Shown: piece after piece, positions 21,602 to 29,775 of the stretch
How positions within the stretch are numbered: position 1 is the first letter of the stretch
How the letters are laid out: each line of letters starts with the position of its first letter
Source of the DNA: Bolinopsis microptera
Taxonomy: Eukaryota > Ctenophora > Tentaculata > Lobata > Bolinopsidae
Direction of reading: 5' to 3'
Length of the DNA stretch: 29,775 nucleotides
Assembly (NCBI RefSeq): GCF_026151205.1
Contig: NC_087073.1
Coordinates: 10,890,636 to 10,920,410 of the forward strand
Made by a program: the position numbers and the translations under genes
The notes under the pieces: generated by a model
What the model was told of the DNA's origin: nothing
Seen by the model: only the letters and a program-made list of their open reading frames with translations
The model's database searches: none

Positions 21602-21610
21602 AATTAAATA

Positions 21611-22106
21611 TCAAATAAGGAATTGTTGTACAATTATAATGAATAAGAAATTAGAAATTAAACATTAAAACAATTTTACCGCGATTGTGGATTGAAATAC
21701 AATAACAACAGAATTATATAAAAACTTACTCTAACCAGAGGCCTCTCGCTTGCTCTATCCAGAGCCCTAATATTATGTAATGAACCGATACCGGGGTTGG
21801 AATTTATAAAATATAAAATGATTACGATAGTGTAATTATTTGACACAATACTAATAGCTATGTGTAAAACTGATTATACGGAGGGGGATTGGAGGGGGTT
21901 GAAAATGGGCCAATAAGTGATTACGTAATATGCGAACTACCCCTTTCTAAGACCTAGAACTGTACAAAACTGTATCACTAATAAAGCCTTAATAATAATA
22001 ACAGTTTTTATGCTCTAAATCTAATTGAGTCTGGTTCGTGTCCTTTTGTAATATCTATTCTGTATTCAATTCTGCGATCATTGAATAGGTCACTTGATAG
22101 AAAATT
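21611..22106. other. 3' flank of the surface-protein gene
   Basis: AT-rich DNA that should hold the 3' untranslated region of the minus-strand gene ending at 22107. No clear minus-strand AATAAA was seen. Two CTCTAACCAGAG/CTCTATCCAGAG motifs lie at 21728-21770. An AATAAAGC plus AATAATAATAA phrase on the plus strand near 21981-22003 resembles a retroposon tail. Confidence 0.35.
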
Positions 22107-25100
22107 CTAAAAGAATGCTACTACTAGGAGAAAAATTATGATGGCTGAGCTGCTAGTAAGGATAGCAGCTTGCGAATCTTCTGGCTCATCTTCTGGCTCA
22201 TCTTCTGGCTCATCTTCTGGCTTATCTTCTGGCTTATCTTCTGGCTCATCTTCTGGCTCATCTTCTGGCTCATCTTCTGGTTCATCTTCTGGCTCATCTT
22301 CTGGCTCATCTTCTGGCTCATCTTCTGGCTCATCTTCTGGCTCATCTTCTGGCTTAGCTTTAGCTGTAATTTAAAATATGTTAAATAATTGCGGAACTAA
22401 CAATCGTTTGAAATGGTTGGAAACACGAATTTATCTCATAAGAATCTTAGAGTCTAAGAGGACGGGGTAATTACATTACTTCTCTCCCAGACTAGAGACT
22501 AAAGAGCCGAGCAAGCTAGACAATACTATCACTTTCATATAATTAGCTTTAACAGTAACTTACGGACACATTTCAAGGCATCAAAGATAGCCTTGAAGTC
22601 GGTGTATAATTTAGCGTAATCGTTGACGCAGCTGAAACTGATGGTGTCGTATCCAAACTGAGACTCATCATTGAAGTTTTCCGGGTCGTACTCGAACACA
22701 TATCTGGGATTCCAACTTTATCAATTGAATCATAATATAATCCTGAAACTTACAGACTTACTTTCTCGCTAACACACAATTTTCTGTAGTTTGAAGAGGA
22801 CTCCGCGACTTACAGACTTACTTTCTCGCTAACACACAATTTTCTGTAGTTTGAAGAGGACTCCACGATATTCAAAGGAAAAACAATTACTGCCCCCAGC
22901 CCCCTACCCCTGCCCTCTCCCCCCAGCTCCCTCTTTACATAATACCAGCAATCAAAACCATGCTCTGAATAGCAGTTACAAGCGGTAACAGATTAAACTG
23001 TTCCGCGCCATTTCTATAGCCAAAGAAAATAGGTTTAATAGGTTCACCAGCGATACTGTTCATACAATAATGTGACCAAACATATGACCATATATACATG
23101 ATGTAGACCACTTACTCAGCTCCATCATTTTTGTCTTTACAGATAAAGTCAAGTCTTTCCCCCAAGAAGATAACTTTGTCAAGATCCCCCTCCGACAGTT
23201 CCATTTCGACAAACGGTCCAAAGTTGTCCACGTGCACATCTATGTGCTCATCGGTAGTCATTACAATCGCATCAGCTTCCGACACACTACAAACTGAAAG
23301 TCACAGTTAAAAGAGCTATCTAAATCTGAGTAGCAATTACGACTAACTCTGAACTTATCGTACCTTATTTGGACAGACATAATTCTGGATGGATATATTT
23401 TTATTCTTGGCTTACAATTTGTTTATTTGGCAACTTTTTGCTTCAAGCTTTGTTAATGAACAGCCAACTGATTCGAAGACAATATAAAAGCAGCCGTATA
23501 ATACTCGTTTAAACATAAAAAAGTCCATCACTAACTTTTAATGTCTGTCCAAATAAAGTCCCATAAGGTCCGTGCAATCACCCATATATTCCGCAACCAT
23601 TGGTTAACAAATTTGACAATTAAGGGATAAATTTGCTAATCGCAATAATAGTCCCATAACACATATTGACCTTTGTAGTAACATCGTTTCTTACCTAAAT
23701 TTTGTTTTGCATTACAGGTGCTATGAGTATCATCCCAACAGCTATATCTATCGCTTTGACACGTCTCTTTAGTATGATATTTACCGTAAGGCATTTTACT
23801 TTCAACCTCTCTGACGGTGTTGGGTTGAGGACAGTAGGGATTTTCACTCTGCACGAGATCCGTATACTTGTCTGAAATGAAGGAGGTTATTTTATAAAAG
23901 CAAATAAATCACGAACAAAATACATGTCTGAAGTGAAGGAGGTTATTTTATAACAGCAAATAAATCACGAACAATATACATGTCTGAAATGAAGGAGGTT
24001 ATTTTATAAAAGCAACTAAATCACGAACAATATACATGTCTGAAGTGAAGGAGGTTATTTTATAACAGCAAATAAATCACGAACAATATACATGTCTGAA
24101 ATGAAGGAGGTTATTTTATAAAAGCAACTAAATCACGAACAATATACATGTTTGAAGTGAAGGAGGTTATTTTATAACAGCAAATAAATCACGAACAATA
24201 TACATGTTTGAAATGAAGGAGGTTATTTTATAAAAGCAACTAAATCACGAACAATATACATGTCTGAAATATAGGAGGTTATTTTATAAAAGCAACTAAA
24301 TAATAATCATAATATTATTTCGCTTATAGAGTCAGAATACCCCGACTTAGTATGTATAGCAACTGCTCGTAACTAAATTAATAATACTATGAACGAGCGC
24401 ATAGTCACCATGGAAACGCATAGTCACCATGGTAACGGTTTAAACTTTGGATTTACTCACAGTTGTCTGTGTTTACGCATTCCGGGAATGAATAACCATT
24501 TATCATCACCGCAGCGCTACCGGGGTAGCTTGCCCGTTGCAGGATATAACCGAATCCAGCTTCTCCCATCACGACAATTTCGATGTCACTGGTTGTAATA
24601 GAGTCTCCGGGGATGGCTGGGAAGTTGTTTTGCTATCAGTTTCAATACTTTCAACATTACTATATAACAAATAATTTGAGATCATGAATACGATGTTGTT
24701 ACATTGAAACTTAGAACATTTCCTTATCCTGATGAGAGCCTTTTCTCTGTCGCAACAAACGGAAAAACTGCAAATTTTGCCCCAGAATCATATATAATTG
24801 GCTATGCCCCGCTTACTAGTTTAGCTCTTTCTAGTCCCCTGCTACACGGCATGTAAACAGGGATTGGCTAGTTAGAGGCGGTCCGTGTAGGCCTTACACT
24901 GTGCTTTCAGCAATACTCATAAGTATTTCCGTGGCTGTGGTTGCAATGCGCCTAGTCTACTGGAATGATTCTTCGGAATTTCGCTGGATTGTACAACTTT
25001 CGTCTTGGTAGATTCCAAACACAAGGAAATTTTCCTCTTGGTTGGTAATATACTCAATGATGGAAGTATAGTGTATTGGCTATGCCCCGCTTACTAGTTT

Positions 25101-26645
25101 AGCTCTTTCTAGTCCCCTGCTACACGGCATGTAAACAGGGATTGGCTAGTTAGAGGCGGTCCGTGTAGGCCTTACACTGTGCTTTCAGCAATACTCATAT
25201 CAATATATTATAGGTGTGAACTGTGAAAACGTTTGGGCTTATTACTCAGTTACTGATACGACTAGCTATAATCATTCATTCGAGAAAAACATCAAATCAA
25301 TCGATGAGGATGTTCACTCAGGGGAAGTAAAGTGCTTGACAATTGTGCTTGACATCAGGGTCCCATTGCATTGATAAAGCGGATTTGGAGGAAAGGGGAA
25401 AGGTACGGTTAATTGGGGTTTACTGTATTATGATAGGAAAATGTTTTGTTGGATGTACTTTGATCATTTTTCAGATTAACTTACGGTATTGAAATGTGAT
25501 TACGCCATCTGGATGATCCGGGCCCATAGACAACTCCAGGAACACTCCATCATAATTGTCCTCTAATTGCGTCTTCAAGAACATCCATGCGTTACTGGGA
25601 AATTTGTCAGTTGTCTTTAGTTTGCTATCTTCTGCCAGGAGACCATCTTTCCTGTCGCTCAGATAAACTTCCAACTGACCGTCCTCGTCGAAGGTGTACG
25701 TCACGTACCAATCGTTCATCGTGCCCTTAGCGTTGTCTCCGTCTACTGGATACGTATAAGACATTGTGGTGGTGGCTTCCGTCAGGGCTTCCGGATCAAA
25801 AAAGATTATGTTCATCTGATACTCATGCGAATCCGTGAACATAGCTACCATGCGTACAGTTTTAACATCATATCCATTTTCAGTACTAAAAGTGGATACT
25901 TCGTGGCTAGTCTTGCCCTTCATACGTCCTTCTCCAATCTTGAGTGTCAGCGCCGCAACAGACAAGTCATATGCGATTTTGAATTTGTTGCCGGAAGCTG
26001 CAGCTGAGTCATCCGTTATAACTGAAACAAAAGCATAAATTGTATCTTCACATGGAATATTCGGGGTATTAGACTGAACTGGAAACAAACAGGTTTAAAA
26101 TTATACGCCGTGGCATTGATTGACGATATCAACTCATCAATTGGAGTCTAATATTTCGAATAGACCTTGTACGGGTATCCCCTGTTAACAAAAAAGAACG
26201 ATTTGTGATCAAATATACTTACCTGAGCTATCCGGAAGAGCAGCCACTTCCTTCATAATATCATACAAGCTGCTAGCAATCTTCGTAAAATGGTACTGAA
26301 ATGATTCCTGTAAAAACGTAGTTGAAGTTTCAGGAAAGCAATACTGTTCCGCTAGAGTACCACCGAACACGAACAGAACCAAGATCAAGATCTGAAAGAG
26401 GACAACAAATTAAAAATATTAACAAAGTGGTTTTCCGAATGTCAATAATATAAGTTAAAATCTTAAACTTTGTTCAAATTAATAAGAAATGGCCATAATT
26501 GCGCCGGATAGTTTGAGTTGGTAGGAGGACGTAGCTTTTCTGATTTTATTGAGAAATTACTAAACACGTGACGTGTTGAACTTGACAACCCCTGCTAAAT
26601 GAAAATGGTGCTTTAGGAACACATCAGTCAATCACTCACCTTCAT
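22107..26645 (-). CDS. Predicted GPI-anchored cell-surface protein with PEDE-repeat stalk (8 exons)
   Basis: Assembled 558-residue protein. Exons: 26645-26640, 26391-26223, 26078-25485, 24616-24461, 23871-23695, 23293-23116, 22703-22564, 22363-22107. Lengths sum to 1677 nt and all junctions keep frame with GT-AG borders; introns are phase 0, 1, 1, 1, 1, 2, 1. Residues 1-16 are a signal peptide (MKILILVLFVFGGTLA). Residues 59-256 form a large domain I do not recognise, followed by a short segment ending FPECVN (about 303). Exon 5 is Cys-rich (four Cys). Exons 6-7 have VCSVSEAD, FICKDKND, FSCVND and LKCV, slightly reminiscent of sushi-type cysteine spacing. Residues 478-536 are about 14.75 PEDE/PEDK units, an acidic Pro-rich stalk. 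The end, AAILTSSSAIIIFLLVVAFF, is hydrophobic, has small residues before it and no cytoplasmic tail, as in GPI signals. Expected location: outer plasma membrane. Function unknown. Confidence 0.82.
22178..22352. repeat. 12-bp coding minisatellite (PEDE repeat)
   Basis: About 14.75 copies of a 12-bp unit (TCTTCTGGCTCA on the plus strand) lie within the last exon of the surface gene. Two units carry a CTT, giving PEDK, and one carries a silent T. All six frames are open through it, so the reading frame is set by the splice junction at 22363 rather than by ORF length. Confidence 0.93.
22748..22867. repeat. 60-bp tandem duplication in intron 6
   Basis: ACTTACAGACTTACTTTCTC begins each of two 60-bp copies (22748-22807 and 22808-22867) that differ at about one base (CTCCGCG against CTCCACG). 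On the minus strand each contains CTACAG and, 22 bases on, GTAAGT, resembling a microexon, but its length would not keep frame. Confidence 0.9.
23364..23558. mobile_element. Candidate 195-bp MITE in intron 5
   Basis: CTTATTTGGACAGACAT at the left and ATGTCTGTCCAAATAAAG at the right are inverted repeats differing by one T. The AT-rich interior includes a TATAAAAG near 23483. No clear target duplication was identified, so the call is tentative. Confidence 0.5.
23636..26645 (-). CDS. Possible soluble isoform ending in exon 5 read-through
   Basis: If the GTAAGA donor at 23693-23694 is not used, exon 5 stays open for 18 more codons (GKKRCYYKGQYVLWDYYCD from the split codon on) to a TAG at 23636-23638. 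This gives a secreted protein of about 386 residues lacking exons 6-8 and therefore the stalk and anchor. The extra residues add two cysteines, giving six in the exon 5 domain, and look protein-like rather than intronic. Alternatively this is the true end of one gene and exons 6-8 belong to another, but no separate start or signal-peptide exon was found for those. Inference only. Confidence 0.45.
23869..24300. repeat. 56-bp tandem repeat array containing copies of a splice acceptor
   Basis: Units start at 23869, 23925, 23981, 24037, 24093, 24149, 24205 and 24261, exactly 56 bp apart; the last is incomplete. Two subtypes alternate (AAATGAAGG with ATAAAAGCAA, and AAGTGAAGG with ATAACAGCAA), giving a 112-bp higher-order unit except at the last copy. 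The first unit overlaps the acceptor of exon 5 (minus strand CCTTCATTTCAG then ACA) and extends three bases into the exon. Confidence 0.95.
24797..24921 (+). repeat. 125-bp repeat in intron 3, copy 1
   Basis: Starts ATTGGCTATGCCCCGCTTAC and ends TTCAGCAATACTCATA. It appears identical to the second copy 278 bp further on. Confidence 0.92.
25075..25199 (+). repeat. 125-bp repeat in intron 3, copy 2
   Basis: Same as copy 1, with unrelated flanks. The segment between the copies (153 bp) is unique here. Confidence 0.92.
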
Positions 26646-26849
26646 CTTTAATAAAAATAGATGTGCAGCACTATCGATAGTCGTTACACTTACTTGATTA
26701 TTCCTACATTGCATTGAAAAATATTTAGAAAATTTCTTTTGAAATACATTAATTAATTATTATTGATCATCCACGTAACGAGAACGGCGAAACGTGCCTC
26801 ATGATAATGTTAATAATACAATGATTCACATGTATTATAGCAGTATATA

Positions 26850-27155
26850 TGATAAATGAGGGAGGGAAAAATTTGCCCTGAAAACCTTTAACTACTGTAA
26901 TAAAATAAAAATAGTATTATAAAATATAATGAAGTAATTGAAGCCCATGCTTAAGACAAAAGTCCGGAAATGATTTTCAGGGATCGATAGCTGGCAGTGG
27001 GATCGAATGAGAAACTGGCTTAGCCGACTGTATGATTCAATGAAACAAGAAATGTAAGACTCATGTATAATTGGTGTGGGACAGCCCTTAAATAGACATT
27101 TTGCAATTTATGGAGGATTTCTGGAATGAGCGTAATCTTAATCAGGTAACCGGAA
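26850..27155. repeat. Dispersed repeat family 3 (partners at 27577-27650 and 29108-29335)
   Basis: The left part (AAATGAGGGAGG...AAAAATTTGCCCTGAAAACC...AAAATAGTATT) recurs at 27577-27650. The right part (TTGAAGCCCATGCTTA...GGATTTCTGGAATG...CTTAATCAGGTAACC) recurs at 29108-29335. All are in the same orientation and clearly diverged. Confidence 0.75.
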
Positions 27156-27445
27156 GTTAATTGTATCATGAAATTCAATTGTCCAGGAATTTGTTCACTG
27201 AGACTCACAAAGTTATACTCCAACAACAACAACAAATCTTTGCAAATCTGCAAGATAATTGTATTTGTAGTTGACAGTCCCAAGACCTTGTGCGGGAACG
27301 CATACCACAAATAAGTAAATCGCTAATAAGAAGAATACGGTCGCACTCAATCACTCGCTAAAGATAATGAGATCAGGGTAGCAGGAAAAATAAAGATTTC
27401 CAGGATAACTTTTAAAAGTTTTTGACTTAAACATTTTTCTGTTAG

Positions 27446-27530
27446 CGTCAAATGTCCGCTGATGTCCCAAAAAACACGTCCGTTATCTCATAGAGTTCAA
27501 AAAGGAAACGGACATTGGCGGACATAAACC
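27446..27530 (-). repeat. Relic of the TGTCCGCC repeat family
   Basis: In reverse complement this reads TGTCCGCCAATGTCCGTTTC then CTTTTTGAACTCTATGAGAT. This parallels the end of the 9.5-kb arrays (GTCCTTTTTGGATTCTATGA then GACGTGACAC), so it is a separate insertion of the same family. Confidence 0.65.
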
Positions 27531-27846
27531 CCCTCCCCCCTAAGGCTAAAACCACAAATAATTTCATATGCAAATTTTAATGAGGGAGGAAAAAATTTGC
27601 CCTAAAAACCTTTCGCTACTGTAATCAAATAAAAATAGTATTGCGAAGCTTTTAAATTGGGCTTCATTCTGAAAAATAGGATTCAAGCGATTAAACAATA
27701 TAAAGAAACTAGAAAGTCATAATGTCAATGAGACGCAGACGATTGCGCTTTTAGAATTTTTTTCGACTTCGACTAGTGGCATTGCCATTGGCAGCGGCTG
27801 AAAACACTACATTTATAAAAAAATCACTACATCGATAAAATAGTAT

Positions 27847-28230
27847 CGATGAAAAGGAGAGTAGAGCGTTATGATATCATCCATATGTGGAAAATATTGC
27901 ACCAACACTGCTCAAATGATCTGGGTATTCGTTTTCTACTCCATCAAGTCACTGAATCAAGGCCACTATTCCAAGTGTCGTGTCACCAAGACCAGTATAC
28001 CTAATCGACGTCAACAGTCATTGTATGATGGTTCATTTGCCAAGTTTATGGAACTATATAAATTTCATCAGATCTTCACCTCATTAGAGACCCTGCCTCC
28101 ACTGCTCTTCAAGGCAAAGCTGTCAGTATTTCTTAAATTGTATCCAAATAACAACATGTCAGTTAGCAACTATAACCTGGGGAGTGGCGACCTCCTTTTG
28201 CGTGAAATTTTAGCTTACCCAAGCTTTTAA
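27847..28230 (+). pseudogene. Decayed C-terminal end of a LINE reverse transcriptase ORF
   Basis: One frame near 27850 reads RRVERYDIIHMWKIL. A second frame then carries QQSLYDGSFAKFMELYKF, FKAKLSVFLKLYP near 28110 and a SNYNLGSGDLLLREIL tail before a stop at 28228-28230. The order RRERY..WKIL, SLR.GSF, FK..LD.FL..P, S.(N)LL matches the C-terminal region after the reverse transcriptase in many invertebrate non-LTR elements. The switch of frame between about 27900 and 27960 shows a frameshift, and nothing upstream in the frame reads as reverse transcriptase. It is therefore a 5'-truncated dead copy. Confidence 0.6.
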
Positions 28231-28584
28231 AACTATCACTACTTGACTTCTCAGTGTCAGTTTCCTTTGCAGTCTTTATCATTCGAGAAGTAATCCTTTA
28301 CACTACAGTTCAGACTTCAGTATAAACACGAAGTCCGAAATCACAACGAAAGAGAAAAATTTGGATTATTGGACTTGAAGCCTTCGGCTGCTTCAATTCC
28401 CCTGATTCTGAATGCGAGATGCAGGATGCGTCCGCTCGACTAACTTTTATTTTATCAGTTAGTGGAGAAAGAGAGCTTTTATAATATAGTATGTAATACC
28501 TTCGCTTCTTTGGGCTCCGCATGATAATTCCCGACAGCTTGCTGGAGGGAATTTGCGGCCCGAAGAACTGAGCAATTTAGGTTC
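28231..28584. other. Non-coding DNA with a short hairpin
   Basis: No gene seen. TTGAAGC...GCTTCAA around 28374-28396 can fold into a short stem. There is no other recognised feature. Confidence 0.35.
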
Positions 28585-28755
28585 AGTAGAACATAAGTGT
28601 TTACGTAAGCTGATCAAATTTCAACAAAATTGTTATATGGGAAGTATTATAACTTTTCGATTGTTTCCAAAATAATGTGCTGGCCGAAATAAGAGCTAAA
28701 AACCATTCAATGGTCAGCGCGCGCGTCTTATTGTCGATGGCGCACTGCCTAGTAG
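28585..28755 (-). repeat. Inverted copy of the repeat at 6770-6970
   Basis: The reverse complement contains AAGACGCGCGCGCTGACCAT, TGAATGGT, CATATAACAATTTTGT and CAGCTTACGTAAACACTTA in the same order as the first copy, with a small internal deletion and scattered substitutions. Confidence 0.75.
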
Positions 28756-29107
28756 CAGTACATCACCACAAAATTCTGAAACTAAGGAAAAGTTCAAAAG
28801 ATTGTCAACAGACCAGTTTTTGAATTTTGTAATTTCGATATTCAGAAGTAAAGTTATGACTGGCCGTTGAAAAATATTGATTTCATCATAAAATACACAT
28901 AATATTTCAACCACGCCAATAATTCTGATGCACTCTGATGTACAGCTGCCCTAATGGAAATTCTTTGCTGAACTGAGCTGGAGTATGAATGAGGCAGCAG
29001 CGATAAATTCGATAAAAGTTCAAAAAGTTATACATAATTCGAGCGAAAATAGCATGTTTTTAAAAATGTTTCCTCAGACTCTTCAGCAAAATTTGATGGA
29101 CGAAGAA

Positions 29108-29335
29108 AATTGAAGCCCATGCTTATATTAGGACACATGAAGTGGATCAAGAGCTGGCGGTGGGATAGAATGAGAAACTACCTTAAACATTTTGCAATTT
29201 ATGGAGGATTTATGGAATATTACCGCGAATATCAATAAGCTGTGATCTTAATTTGCCTCACGTTTGCGCGGCTGTATACGTGACGTTGGGGGTCACGACG
29301 TGATACAATTAAAAGTCTTAATCAGGTAACCAGAA
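29108..29335 (+). repeat. Dispersed repeat family 3 copy carrying an internal insertion
   Basis: It aligns to 26938-27155 on both sides. Between GGATTTATGGAAT and CTTAATCAGGTAACC it holds about 100 extra bases, including GCGCGGCTGTATACGTGACG and GGGGGTCACGACGTGATACA, which belong to the GC-rich palindromic family seen at 21.0-21.6 kb. Confidence 0.65.
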
Positions 29336-29775
29336 GTGGTCAACCCAGCTGTAGAGGAATCTACGAATCTATTTCCTAGCTATTTCTGTCACATTTTTAG
29401 TGACTTATGTTACAGGTCTAAGGTTTTCAAGTCAGTTGGGATCTAATTTCAGTAAGAAATTTCAATTAATTATGTGATCTAGTTAATCAGGTTATGATCA
29501 AGATCAATGACTGAGGAGGCTCACTTTGCGTGTAGTGTGCGTTCAACGCTGCAATTAGGAGAAAGATATTTGTTAGACAGCCATATAGATTTTGGTGACT
29601 GTGTAGAATGCAGAAAACATAGAAACTAATATAATGAAGTATCTACAGACGTGATCGGAATAAACGTAAAGTAAAAATATCCACATTCCAGGAAAAAGGA
29701 AATGCGTAAAATAAAACGAAATAGCTCGAGGGATGGTAACATCATACCTGCTGCTAACCTCATACCCAGAATCCG
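29336..29775. other. AT-rich DNA to the window end, no gene seen
   Basis: No ORF, repeat or RNA gene could be supported. Confidence 0.35.

Noticed and set aside
22138-22388. Plus-strand Ser-Gly and Phe-Trp-Leu-Ile repeats and the minus-strand Met-Ser-Gln-Lys repeat ORF
   Set aside because: These are other frames of the 12-bp repeat. Only the minus-strand PEDE frame connects by a phase 1 splice to an upstream exon and ends in a sensible hydrophobic tail.
22748-22867. Duplicated 22-nt microexon in intron 6
   Set aside because: Including one or two copies would not keep the frame between exons 6 and 7, which join correctly without it.
23483-23490. TATAAAAG as a plus-strand promoter
   Set aside because: It lies inside a probable MITE within an intron, and no plus-strand gene follows.
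23869-24300. CRISPR-like regular repeats
   Set aside because: The 56-bp units are contiguous with no unique spacers, in a eukaryotic intron.
1-29775. tRNA, rRNA or other structural RNA genes
   Set aside because: No B-box (GGTTCGA-type) pairs with A-box sequences, cloverleaf or rRNA-like stretch was seen on either strand by eye. A tRNAscan-SE or Infernal run would be decisive.

Overview
The window is animal-type nuclear DNA. It is AT-rich, its genes are split by GT-AG introns, and it is full of non-LTR retrotransposon debris, hAT-type and other inverted-repeat elements, microsatellites and short GC-rich palindromic repeats. The LINE and endonuclease fragments and the short introns suit an invertebrate, perhaps an early-branching marine one such as a sponge or cnidarian. 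I cannot name the species.

Only three protein-coding genes are convincing, all on the minus strand, and all had to be assembled from exons. Two are tandem three-exon histidine phosphatases of the TIGAR / fructose-2,6-bisphosphatase-like type (1610-2854 and 170-1296), with identical intron phases. The third, at 22107-26645, is an eight-exon gene for a predicted 558-residue cell-surface protein. It has a signal peptide, a large extracellular region of unrecognised folds with scattered cysteines, an acidic PEDE tetrapeptide stalk and a C-terminal hydrophobic tail that looks like a GPI-anchor signal. All seven junctions keep frame. Reading through the exon 5 donor would instead give a shorter, anchorless, Cys-rich protein.

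Regions in order: 1-2.9 kb, TIGAR-like pair. 3.4-4.2 kb, 3' end of a non-LTR retroelement with a nuclease-like domain and poly(A) tail. 4.2-7.5 kb, AT-rich DNA with GC-rich dispersed repeats, a strong hairpin and an array of GGACA motifs. 7.57-11.06 kb, GGA-rich polypurine DNA including a direct duplication of about 1.3 kb. 11-12.7 kb, short dispersed repeats. 12.76-13.56 kb, a complete non-autonomous hAT-like element with an 8-bp target duplication. 14.1-15.2 kb, a GC-richer unrecognised segment. 15.4-18.8 kb, a diverged tandem repeat interrupted by a 1.96-kb inverted-repeat element. 19-20.7 kb, featureless AT-rich DNA. 20.8-21.6 kb, GC-rich palindromic repeats. 22.1-26.65 kb, the surface-protein gene, with several repeats in its introns. 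26.8-29.8 kb, dispersed repeats and a broken LINE reverse-transcriptase tail.

The most interesting part is the surface-protein gene. One of its splice acceptors lies in the terminal unit of a 56-bp tandem array that copies the acceptor, another intron has two in-frame acceptors 57 bp apart, and its stalk is a coding minisatellite.
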